From NCBI RefSeq assembly GCF_000497045.1, contig NW_015961952.1:1-64000 (forward strand): a DNA stretch of 64,000 nt, given 5' to 3'. Positions 38,665-48,775 of this stretch are shown one piece after another. The DNA is from Kalmanozyma brasiliensis GHG001 (taxonomy: Eukaryota; Basidiomycota; Ustilaginomycetes; Ustilaginales). Numbering within the stretch: the first letter of the stretch is position 1; every line of letters begins with the position of its first letter. The translations under genes and the position numbers were made by a program. The notes below the pieces were generated by a model. That model made no database searches, was not told the origin of the DNA, and saw only the letters and a list, made by a program, of their open reading frames with translations.

Positions 38665-38960
38665 GCATCATCCACCAAAGGGAAAATTAAGGTTGACTAC
38701 AGTAGTGCTCCTGACCGGATTGCGGTTCGCGCGGCAGGACATGGAGGACCGGCAAAAGGGCGCGTGAACTCCGAAAAATTGCGGGGGGGAAGCCGAGGTC
38801 GCCACCGAGCAAGCCATGTGCCCGCCAACTGTAGCCCGCAAAACCACACCTCTGAGAATGTCACATGCTACCGTTGCCCATATATGCCAGTGATTGTCTG
38901 AAACGCTCGTTTCCTTAATGTCATCAACCTGAAATCAAAGACCGTGCCACCTCATCCGAT

Positions 38961-40132
38961 ATGGCCACCGCAACGCAAACGCGGACTGTGCCTGCAGGCG
39001 AAGCCGTTCAGAACTCCACTGCCACCAGTGACTCGGACTTTGCGCGCGCCAACCTCACCTCAAAGTTGCCCAAGGATCTGCAAGGGAACCCAATCCCCCG
39101 CTCCAAACATTGGGGTTATGACTTGACGCTGCTCCGACGTCGACCAGACCTCGTCAACATTGTGCTGGTGGCAGGCTTCACGCTGTTCAACACCTCTGCC
39201 TTTGCCCACGACCTTTACGACGACCTCACCGCACGCTTCGGTTCCTTCCAGCTGCGCTTCTTCGGTACCTGGATCATCACCACTGCCGTCCTTTGGGGAC
39301 TGTCGGCGTTGTATGCCTACGCGGATCTGACTCGTCGGCCGCAATGGCTGTGGAAATACAAGGTGCAGCCGTTTGTGCGGGTCAGCGGCGCCGAGTACAG
39401 GAAGATCGCCCTGGGTGCTCTGCGCAATCTCGTATTCGTCTCGACCCCCGTCACGCTGGCCGGTGCGATTCTGCTGCCAAGTCCGACCACGTCCGACCAG
39501 CTTCCCGGTCCGTTGCGCATTGTTGCCACGATTCTCTTTGATGGTAAGTCGCATTTCATTCTCCGCGATGGTATCTTCTTGCCCTGGTCCTTTCGCTGAC
39601 ATGCCGCTTCGCAATCCCAGTACTGTGCACCGAGGTGGGCTTTTTCTACATCCACCGCTGGTTCCACTCACCCTCGATGTACGCCCGCTTCCACAAGCAG
39701 CACCACGAGTACACCGCCCCCGTCGCTCTCGCTGCTACGTACTGCACCATGACCGAGCACCTCTTCTCCAACCTGCTGCCCAACGTGCTAGGCGCCCTCA
39801 TCGTGCCTCACCACTGGAGTCAGTACGTCTTCACCTTCGTCTTTCTCGAAGTTGGAACCATCCAGGCCCATTCGGGCTACTACATCCCCGGCTTCCACAG
39901 TCCACTCCAGCACGACTTCCACCATTTCGCCTTCACCGAGAACTTCGGTCCCATTGGAGTGATGGATGCGCTCCACGGGACGAATCTTCGATACCGCAAG
40001 ACGCTCGCCGAGGCCAAGAGACAGAACAATGGCGACGAGGTGCTGGCGCGCTTGGAGGTGCTTTCGTTCCTGGCCAAGGCCGAGGTGGACGAGATGCAGG
40101 CGATCAAGGCGCAGACTCGGAAGGCTTTGTAA
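38961..40132 (+). CDS. Fatty-acid-hydroxylase-superfamily membrane protein, two exons
   Basis: Exons 38961-39543 and 39621-40132 encode 364 residues. Three His boxes of the non-haem di-iron hydroxylase/sterol oxidase superfamily are present: HRWFH (206-210), HKQHH (219-223) and HDFHH (292-296). About four membrane segments precede or separate them ([62 protein letters not shown]). The layout resembles FAXDC2/C-4 methylsterol-oxidase-type proteins in the ER. The precise substrate (sterol or long-chain lipid) is not determinable. The gene converges with the chitin synthase, with 162 bp between stops. Confidence 0.88.
39544..39620 (+). other. Intron in the hydroxylase-family gene
   Basis: GTAAGT donor, CGCAATCCCAG acceptor, 77 bp, phase 1. 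It joins FDG to [14 protein letters not shown]. Confidence 0.93.
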
Positions 40133-40294
40133 ATGTACATATGGTCACACCAGGGCGACTGAGGGCGCTTACCCTCACCGACTAGCAGCAAACTCGTCAT
40201 CGTGGGTAAAGGAGAGAGGCAGTGTTCGTATTACGGGATATCTTGAGATGGTACAACAACAAGGGATGGAAAGGTTCTAAAAAGTCGGCCTCAC

Positions 40295-43200
40295 TCAGTG
40301 GCCAAACAGGCGCAGGATGAGGAAAGCGATACTACCCAAGAAGCGCACGGCCGACAGCCCGGCGGTGGACCAAAAGATGACCGACTGATACGGGTTGATG
40401 ACCGGTTCGCCTCTTCGGACCGCACCCCCGTAAATATGGTTTCGCACGTATCTGTTCCACCACGTACTGGTGAAGACAATGACGACGACGGCGTTGGAGC
40501 ACATCCAAAGCAGCACGAGGTTGGTGCGGAAGTTTTTGGCGTGGTCCTCTTGCTTGGTCGCCTTGTCGCGTTTCTGCTTGACCTCCTTGACGGGTTGCGA
40601 GAGCGTTTGGCGGTAGTGCGACCAGAGTTCCTCGGCGTCGTTGGCGGAAGTGGGGATCTTGACCTCGACCATTTCACCCTTGCCATCCTGCTTCGAGCCG
40701 GAACCCGTTGCCCCACCAAGATCGGTCGCAGGGCCATTCGACTGCTTGGTTCCCCACGAAAGATCGTTGGTGTTGCACATGGAGTACATCGACAGAATGA
40801 TGATGTACGTCGGCGTGAGGAAGAGGTACTGGACGAACGAGGTGAGCATGTGCCACGGCTCAAAGTGCAAGATCGAGCAGACGAGCCACATGACGTACGT
40901 CGCCGCCAGCGAAATGACGATATCGCGGAACCCAGACGTCTTGAAGAGCGTCTCAAAGTTGGACGTGGACCAACCCTGCGTGTGGGTGAGACCAGCAGCG
41001 TCCAGCGCCAGATAGGTCGTATACCCCGCGGCGTAGAGGACCAGCCCCATGATGAGCGCAAAGATGATGATCGCCGACGTGTAGGCAAAGTTGGAGCCCT
41101 GGGGTCGGTTACCCAGCGAACAGACGAGTACGACGATGACCATGGCAATAAAGACATTTTGGAAGACCTCGATGATGGCGGGACCCTGACCGCCGAACGG
41201 ATCGCTGCCCGTAGCACTAGTGGAGGCGTTTAGCAGGAAGTAGAAGGCAAGGAAAAAGTTGGCAATGGCAAACCAGCTGAAGACGAGCAGCACCAGATTG
41301 TAGATGACCTGGAAGAGCAGCCAGATCTTGCGCAAGAACGGCTGACCCGACGTAAAGATGCGGTACCAATGCCACACGGCGTAGTACGAAGCAAAGAGCG
41401 AGCCGTTGAGCCATCGTCGACGCTGCGAGATGAACTCGGGCACACGGTCGGGGACGTCGGTGTAAGCCTTGGCCGACTTGACATATCGCAAGAGCCAACC
41501 CTCGCGCTCCTTGGTGACCAGCTCGAAGCACAGAATACGGTCCTCGGCGAGGTACATATTACCCTCAAAGATCGAGTTGCTGCCTTCGCCTGAGTGCAGC
41601 TTCTCGCCCTTGAAGTACATCTCCAGCGGCCTTCCCTGTAGCGCCTTGTATCGATACGCCGAAAAGGCACCGGGGAGCACCGAGATGAAACCAAACACCG
41701 ACTCGGTGGGCTTGTCGAGGATGTTGGACATCTTGTACTCAAAGTTCTGCGAAGCGACGAGCGGGTTGAAGAGCGCGGTGCAGCCACGACCGGTGTCGAC
41801 GCAGATCTCGCCACAAGCACCACCGACGCGCGGGTGCTTATCGAAACTCTTCCAGAGCTCGTAGATCGATGTGCCGGTGGGCTTGGTGCCGACGTCCAAC
41901 AAGATGCAGACGTTGGGCTGGAGCATCTGGCAAAAGGCGTTGAAGTACCATCGATGACTGTTGAGCTTCTTCTTGTTCTGCTCCTTGAGACAGAAGACGA
42001 CCTGGATGGGACAGGGGGTGACCTGCACCTCGCCCTTCTCGGTGACTTGGACGCGCGTGGTGTACTCGAAGATGTGCGCCTCGACGGGTTTTTTGAGGAC
42101 GTGGTCCTTCATGACGCCTTCGTTGTAGCAGCCCATCAAGCCGAGCGCCTTGAGCATGCGCTCGTTGGCCTTCTTACGTCCGTCGGCGACAATGATGACC
42201 ACCACCTTCTTCCACGCCTCGGGACCCCACGTCTTGGAGCGCGTGCGACTGCAGAGGTGCGCGATGTTCTTGATGACCCCACCCATGGTTCGCGCAAAGA
42301 GCACGTCGTCTTCGTTGTAGCACGTGAGCACGATGGCCATCTCGGTCTGTCGGCCGTACATCCAGGGACGGAGTGTGTACTTTTCCTCGATGAACTTGTC
42401 AGGGTCCGAGGTGCAGGCCTGGTAACGCATCTCGGCGAACTCGGGGTTGTTGGTGTTGGACTTGCTGATGCTCGAGGCGACGGGGATGTCGAGCACAAGA
42501 TTGCCGTCCTGGAGCGGGATGCGCTTGACGGTGCGCTTTCGCATGATGCGGTCGCGGTTCTCTCGCTGAAAGCTCGAGTCTTGATGCTGGAGGGTGGGCA
42601 CAGGTGCGGAGGCGATGACCACACCGGGAGCACCAAGACCGCCGATGTAGGGTTCAGGCATGGCGTGTTCGCCGTAGGCGTTGGGAGGGTAGCCAGGCTG
42701 CCCCATCTGGATCATTGAGTGTGAGGCTGGCATCTCATTGTAAGCCATCGTGGGCGCGCTCGCGTTCCAGGCGCCAGGTGGCTGATGGCTCTGCTTGGAG
42801 TAGAGACTCTTTTCGTCGTCGACGGCGTGGTAACCACTCCCGCCTGGCCTACCCGACTGATAGCTCTCGGAGCGCTGGAAAGCGGCTGCACCGCCGTAGG
42901 GGTAGTTTTGCTGCATCTCTCGCTCGTCGTAGACTGGTTCGCGCGTGCCTAGATCGATGCTTTGCGTGTGGTCCGGGTCGTAGTCGCGAGAAGCAGGAAG
43001 CGGAGCAGGGTCATAGAGAGGGCCCGAGGGGGCTCTGTCGTAAGACGCGTTGGGATCCCACTGCGATGGATGGGTGCTATAAGTGGATGGTTGCAAGGGT
43101 CGGGAGAAGCTGTCCTGGTTATACGGCTGGCTGGGAGCGGTTCTCTGTCTAGCGGCCGAAACATTGGATGGGACCGGAGGGATGTCTTGCTGGTGGTAGG

Positions 43201-43618
43201 TGGCAGGAGGGTGAGCGCCAGAGCGGCTGCCAGACGAGTTGGATCTGACTCTGGAGGGTTGCCTATGAGCGCGGTCACCGCAGGGAGGGCAAAGGGGGAG
43301 TGAAGATTGGGGTCAGACCGCTGTGTTGGAGAAAGGCTGCGCAGAGACACGACCGAAATGAGGTCGCGCAAATGCGTGCAGAGCGGGTGGTGGTGGGACG
43401 AAAGCTTACCTCTGGGGCTTGACGGGCGCCGCCGAGTATTCGGGCTGTGGCTGGTCGTATGCAGAGTAGGATTGCTGCTGGTGTTGTGCGTACGCATGTG
43501 GCTGGTGGTGCTGGTATGAGTCTGCGAGGTACTCCTGTTCAGCGTAGCCTTGGTGCTGCGAGGAATTATAGGAGTCGTAGGCACGACCATTGTCTCCTGG
43601 ACGGTTGTACTGGCTCAT
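40295..43618 (-). CDS. Chitin synthase (GT2, division I, class I/II type), two exons
   Basis: Exon 1 (43410-43618) and exon 2 (40295-43262) encode 1058 residues. The first 300 or so are Gln/Tyr/Pro-rich and disordered. The catalytic region starts with NLVLDIPV and MRYQACTSDPDKF, typical of class I/II enzymes. It has CYNEDD, VADGRKK, LDVGTKPTG, SQNFEYKM (about 574-581), EDR (about 643-645) and the QRRRW product motif (about 683-687). Several membrane segments fill the last 350 residues. It polymerises UDP-GlcNAc into chitin at the plasma membrane or in chitosomes. Choosing between class I and II needs a phylogeny. Confidence 0.95.
43263..43409 (-). other. Intron in the chitin synthase gene
   Basis: Minus-strand donor GTAAGC at 43409, acceptor GCTCATAG ending at 43263, 147 bp, phase 2. 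The exon 2 frame runs open from this acceptor with no ATG before the catalytic region, so exon 1 (MSQYNRPGDNGRAYDS) supplies the start. Confidence 0.85.
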
Positions 43619-44922
43619 GGCCGAGGATTGCGGTTGGCGCACCGTTCTTGAAAGCGACCACCTTTATGAATGAGACTCGGATCGATGTCTTTGAGACGAG
43701 TTGGGCAGTCAGGAAGTGATCCCGTCTTTAGAGATAGCTTAGACGAGGAGCAAGGGGGAGATTGTGTGGGGAAGGAAGAACTCGAACAAAGGGGTTGCGG
43801 CCTTTAGTATTAAAAAGAGCCAGGACGAGCACAAAGAGGCCAACTCATCCAGAGCGGGACCCTTTGGCATTGATGTGGGTGCTAGGACTGCAAGGCGCCC
43901 ACCTGCTGAGCCGACCATGCGCCATGGCTTGCCGCCGCTGAGGTTGACTGCACACAAAGACAAGCCTGCATCGAGAACAAAAGGGCGTCGAGGATGTGCC
44001 TGCAGCAGCCCAAGGGAGAACGCGTAGAAGTCACTTTGTGCGCACTCCGACAGCTTTTCATCCACGAAATTCAATGCCAGCGCGCCTTATGCACTTCGGC
44101 CTCGCGTTTTTGACAGACCAACACCCACGGCAAGACAGCCAGCAGAGACACGATAGACCCCTGTCTGTCTTCCACAAACTCGGACTGCCAAAGCGAGCTT
44201 AAAACTGGCTGAGCCCTGCCGAACCAGGTCTGGTCGACGGAATTCCGGCTTGTGAGCATGTCACTTAGGCGAAAGATTCGCATCTCATTCCAACGGAGCA
44301 TCTCGCAGCAGACAAAGCCGCTGCCTTGCTTGCTGCACAGCTGCGCTTGGCTGCATTTCATATCTAGCCGGATTGCCATCTTGACCCTTGCCTCAACGAC
44401 GAGACGAATGACGGTGACAGCCATCCACCGTAGTCCGAGGCAGGATCTCGCTTCCTACCCGGCCGACGCTAAGCGAGCGAGCCACTCCGGATCACTGCGT
44501 TGCTCTTCATCATCATGGGACAGTTCAACGAGGACTCCATGCTGATGACATGCTCTCGCAGGTGAACCAAGAAGCTTGCGACAGGATCGTGACCAGGCTC
44601 ATCGCCGATTTGTCATGCAGGCCCCGATAAGAACAGACGCGGTTCTCCACACGTCAAAATTTCGGCTATCGGCTGCGCACCCTTTTTTGAGTTCTTCGTC
44701 TTTCGTCGTCGAGATCACCGTTGATGTGGACGCCCTTCAACAATCTCGACGCGATTGATCCGGCAGGCACCAGCATACTCCTGTCGTCACACACGAATCT
44801 CAGGTACAAGACGAAGCAACGCATTTAAGCCGGACGATCAGGCCCGACGCAACTGTCACAGCGCCTCAAAGAAACGACCAAAGAGACCAGCTCTCCACAG
44901 TAGCCAGTCTATACATTGCACA
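43619..44922. promoter_or_regulatory. Divergent upstream region of chitin synthase and RPB6
   Basis: This 1.3 kb region contains only short frames without recognisable content. It holds the 5' regions of both genes. I see no repeat or RNA gene. Confidence 0.45.
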
Positions 44923-45522
44923 ATGTCGGATCGCGAGGACGGCGGTGAAGAGACGTGAGTATTGCTAGAGGAGGAGCGACAGTAGCGATACAGCGTACAG
45001 GCAGACTGACGTTTCCCCAATACTCCAAATGCGTCACACAGCTTCTACGAGGAGGAGGAGCCAGTCTACGATGGCGATGACCTCGGAGAGGAGCAGTACG
45101 ACGATGGTGCTGATGGCGCCAACGGCATCGTCCACTCTTCCGCAGGCGGGGATCCTTCGACCTCGATGGCTGGACAGGCCAATGCAGAGCGCATCACTAC
45201 CCCATACATGACCAAGTACGAACGTGCCAGGATTCTCGGCACTCGTGCGCTGCAGATCTCGTAAGTTTAGCCATGCTCCGAAGGGCGCGGTCCCGCGCAC
45301 TTTGCTCCGCTTCTCCTGCTGACACCGATTCCGACGTCTTGTCTTCCTGATCAACACAGCATGAACGCACCGGTGCTTGTCCCGACCGAAGGCGAGACCG
45401 ACCCGTTGGAGATCGCAATGAAGGAGCTCGCTGCCAAGAAGATCCCTCTTGTTGTCAGGCGATACCTTCCGGACGGAAGCTACGAGGACTGGACCGTCAG
45501 CGAGCTCATCGTCAGCGAATGA
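44923..45522 (+). CDS. RPO26: RNA polymerase I/II/III subunit RPB6 (RPABC2), three exons
   Basis: Exons 44923-44954, 45042-45260 and 45360-45522 encode 137 residues. The N-terminus is acidic ([31 protein letters not shown]). The C-terminal half is the conserved core: [29 protein letters not shown], then [37 protein letters not shown]6 is shared by the three nuclear polymerases and corresponds to bacterial omega. The two introns (87 and 99 bp) fall in standard phases and restore the core across TRALQIS/MNAPV. Confidence 0.97.
44955..45041 (+). other. RPB6 intron 1
   Basis: GTGAGT donor, CGTCACACAG acceptor, 87 bp, phase 2. Confidence 0.9.
45261..45359 (+). other. RPB6 intron 2
   Basis: GTAAGT donor, GATCAACACAG acceptor, 99 bp, phase 2, inside the conserved ALQISMNAP stretch. 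Confidence 0.93.
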
Positions 45523-46358
45523 TGCGTCGCGGCCGCGTCAAATCACGATGCGAGCACGACGATTCTCAATCACTTCGACCATCTGAGCTCGCAGAATCGC
45601 TTGTCAAATCCTGTCCAACTATACCTGCTTTCCTTCCCGCACCACGCTAACTTATGGCCGCTGCGTAGCCGTCGCGCGAGGCATGCCGCCGCGTCATGTT
45701 TCTATTGCTTGTCATTCAGGAGCTTCCTGACTCCTGTTCACTGTTCCGTCAATGTACTTTACTGCCCTTCAAATATAGCATAACTCAGACTCATGAATAC
45801 GACCAAGTGGGTGACTTCACCTCTCAGTGAGACTAGGGCTGATCCTGCCTCGCAGATGCGGTCACTGCGAAGTTGGTGTCCGAGAATGTCATCGAGGATA
45901 GCCCACTCCGAGGTTCAGTCCTCGGTGCCTCGATCGGATCGGATCTGATCCGGGACGAGATGCGGGTTGCCTTTCAAAATTCGATGTGCTGTTAGAGCCT
46001 GATCAAATGTTGCTGCACTGATTATGACCAGATCGAATTAATTCTGCCCGATCCGCTTTGACGTCCACAACTTCGGCCGAGCTCGAATCACCTGACTCAC
46101 TTCCAGCCACTTTCGACTCATAATATCGCAAGGCTTGAGAGCAGTGTCGCTTGCCGAATCCAAAAATGGGTCAGCTGGTCAGTCTCATGACGAATTTAGC
46201 GCAATGACCGCAGTGCGGCGCAACGTCACAGCCAGGTCTCTCAGTCCATGCGCACGCAGGCAGGGCGCGAGGTGGAGTGAGCGTACAAAGCTCGTCTGAG
46301 CGCTCGCCATTGCTGCTCTCTTCTCTCCCACCAAGTAACTCTCATTTTAACAAGTCAG
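45523..46358. promoter_or_regulatory. RPB6 3' end and RPL41 upstream region
   Basis: 836 bp without a gene. It includes a patch of repeated GATCGGATCGGATCTGATC at about 45930-45950. The right-hand part should carry the RPL41 promoter. No named element was recognised. Confidence 0.4.
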
Positions 46359-46615
46359 GTAGGTACATCTCTCATCAAAGACGTTCGACACTTGCTGGAG
46401 ATCACTCGGATACAATGGCGACGACACAGGTTATCAGCAGGCGGCATTGGGGTCAGCAGCACTTTGGTGGTCATCGTCGGCCGAGCAGGTGGAACAATGT
46501 CGGCGGCCAGTGTACAGGAGGAGGATCTCCAGCAGCAGCCGCCAACAGTCGCACCCCAGCCTCGCTCGAACAGCACACTTACATATCCACCACCACCTTC
46601 CATTGATATCAACAG
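46359..46615 (+). other. Probable 5'-UTR intron of RPL41
   Basis: The donor GTAGGT at 46359 follows CAAGTCAG, and the acceptor GATATCAACAG ends at 46615, 11 bp before the RPL41 ATG; length 257 bp. Ribosomal protein genes often carry such a leader intron. The GC-rich frames inside have no recognisable content. Confidence 0.55.
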
Positions 46616-46626
46616 ACTTTGTCAAG

Positions 46627-46704
46627 ATGCGAGCCAAGTGGAGGAAGAAGCGTATGCGCCGACTTCGTCGTAAGCGCAGAAAGATGCGCGCCCGATCCAA
46701 GTAA
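46627..46704 (+). CDS. RPL41: 60S ribosomal protein L41 (eL41), 25 residues
   Basis: ATG at 46627 opens MRAKWRKKRMRRLRRKRRKM and five more residues to TAA. The product is 25 amino acids, with 17 Arg or Lys. This is the whole of eL41, the smallest ribosomal protein, and is almost unchanged from other eukaryotes. It sits as a single helix bridging the 60S and 40S subunits. It is far below usual ORF-length cut-offs and easy to miss; the surrounding longer frame is only leader sequence. Confidence 0.97.
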   Translation: MRAKWRKKRMRRLRRKRRKMRARSK

Positions 46705-47356
46705 ACGGCTCGCCTTCCCGGCGTAGCTGGTTTACAGCCCCGTCGACAACGCCTAGAAACGGCTTGGGATCTCAACGTCTCGGTTACCTGCATTCCATAG
46801 ATTCAAGCGATGTCTCTCGTCTTGAAGCTGCAACACAGTCTCCGGACGCTCCAATACGGCTTCGAAAGCCTCGTCGACAACCCAATCAATCGGCCAACCC
46901 AAATACAATCTCTCAAAGTTCTGCCGTCGTTGCCTTGTCTATGACAGCGTCGGCACGGTACACAATAAAATAATGAAGCGTTTTCAACCCTTTACATCTC
47001 AGGCCTGGTCAGGCTCACGTCGTGTGCTGAGTATCCACTGCGTTCTCGTCGAGTACAGATTATGTTCGTCTCCTTCTTCATCGCATGGAGGTCGGTCTTC
47101 GTTGCCCTCTCATCGTGCAGATTGCCCGTGCATCTCGCAGCTTGCCGGTCCATGGCGGAGTCCTCGATTGCTTCGTGCGGATCTCGTTCGCATGCTACTC
47201 TCCTCTCGTCGAGGTCATAAAGATCGTCGATCTCACGGGAATCTCTGCGATACATCACATCAGTCTTGAACATCAATTTGACCATTCACGGACATGAAGG
47301 CCAGTCCCGTTTGAGCCTTTCCTCTTCCTACATGTCCTTCCTCACCCTCCCTTTGA
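46705..47356. other. Convergent intergenic region
   Basis: 652 bp between RPL41 and the convergent SDR gene. It contains AATAAAATAATG at about 46965, a candidate polyadenylation context for RPL41. Nothing else was seen. Confidence 0.4.
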
Positions 47357-48460
47357 CTACCAATGCTCCCTAGCGGGTCGCAAATCCATCTCGAACGTCC
47401 ACCCAGACCGATGCTGTTGAGCCAAAAACAACCAGCTCTTGGCCATCTGTGCGGGCACCAACACGGTGCCGTCCTTGAACCGACTCCCCTTGGGCATTCC
47501 CAAAAACTCGAGCGCCGTTTCACTCTCGATCAATCCATCGACGATGACATGTGTGACATGGACATTTTGGGGGCCGAACTCACGCGCTATGGACTGACAC
47601 ATAGCCCTCAGGCCGGATTTGGACGCTGCGAAGCCGGCAAAGCCTTCCCTGCCGCGGGTGGAGGAGGTGGCGCCCGTGACGAGGAGATTGCCCCCCACGC
47701 GCGTCAGGTGGGGCAGGACGGATTGGGCGAAGGTAAACCCAGCTAGGATGGATCCCTGGACACCCTGCTGGATCTGATCCAGGGACTGCTCCAGAAAGGG
47801 ACCGCGTTTTCGGACGGAGGCGTTGTAGCATGCACTACCGATGGTTTTGTCCGGCCAGAATTGGGCCACCTGGTCAATGGCAGAGGTGATGGCGCTGTTA
47901 TCCATCGCATCGCACGCAAAGGCACCCGAGAGCCTCTCACCCGACTTGACCTCGATACCGTGTTGGGTGCGAAACGCTGCCGCGGTGGAATGCAGCTCAT
48001 CAGCCCATTTAGAGAGCCGATCTTTCGACCGCGACAGGATGGCCGTCGTATATCCGCGCGATGCGAATACTTGAGCAATGGCAAGCCCCAATCCAGGGCC
48101 CACACCGAGGATCACCACGATGTGCTCGGCGAGAGGCGGGCCGTGCAGAAGGTCCAACCCGAGCGGCTGCACGGGAGGGTGAGGCGTGAACTCGGGCGTA
48201 AGCAGGTCCGTCCGATTGCGACGTGGGCTGCTTTTGGGATCGTCTTTCTTGGTCGTCATGCTGGACCTCGGACTGACGTGCAGATGTCTGGAATGGTAGG
48301 AGGGCGTGAGGGTCGTGGAGGTCGTGCGATGTCGAGCAAGGCGTGCGCAAACGCAAGTCAGGGTCGAGGTACTTGTTGCGGTCGATAGAACGCTTCTGCT
48401 CGCACCCGTCTTGATTGTTTGGAGCTCGGCAAGCGATCGTAGCGGGTACAGCCGGGTCAT
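47357..48460 (-). CDS. Atypical short-chain dehydrogenase/reductase (FxxxK type)
   Basis: From the ATG at 48460 the product is 367 residues. The N-terminus is basic, Ser/Thr-rich and acid-free for about 65 residues, resembling a mitochondrial presequence. An internal ATG (MTTKKDDPK) would remove it. A classical SDR core follows: cofactor loop GVGPGLG (119-125), YNASVRKRGPF, and GATSSTRGREGFAGFAASKSG. The usual catalytic Tyr of YxxxK is Phe (FAASK). A known bacterial and fungal SDR subfamily with FASAK and HVxHVxxDG shares this change and the VTHVIVDGLI motif seen here. The reaction is unknown. The frame stays open to 48673 upstream. Confidence 0.85.
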   Translation of the reverse strand: MTRLYPLRSLAELQTIKTGASRSVLSTATSTSTLTCVCARLARHRTTSTTLTPSYHSRHLHVSPRSSMTTKKDDPKSSPRRNRTDLLTPEFTPHPPVQPLGLDLLHGPPLAEHIVVILGVGPGLGLAIAQVFASRGYTTAILSRSKDRLSKWADELHSTAAAFRTQHGIEVKSGERLSGAFACDAMDNSAITSAIDQVAQFWPDKTIGSACYNASVRKRGPFLEQSLDQIQQGVQGSILAGFTFAQSVLPHLTRVGGNLLVTGATSSTRGREGFAGFAASKSGLRAMCQSIAREFGPQNVHVTHVIVDGLIESETALEFLGMPKGSRFKDGTVLVPAQMAKSWLFLAQQHRSGWTFEMDLRPAREHW

Positions 48461-48775
48461 ATGCCAATGTCGTGCACTTGAAGGGGTCGCACGACGAGCA
48501 AGTGACCAGCGAAAGGTATCAAGGTGGACTGAGCGTATTTGCGGCAAGCCGGCAATATCTTGGGTGGCTTCTTGGACCCTGAATATTTCCCGCCGTCTGC
48601 CCCGCATTCCTGACTCGCGCTCAAAAGTCAGATATTTCCGCCTGCCCTCTTCACCCACGTCTCGTACACTCACGGACGCAGATTGGGCTCACGTTTCTCG
48701 CGCACACGCACCGACTTGTGATCTTTTCAAAGTGAGCATCCTAGATTCAAGGTTCTGGAGGTGAAAGTGACGTCT

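Noticed and set aside
40298..41233. 311-codon plus-strand frame
   Set aside because: Antisense of the chitin synthase membrane part.
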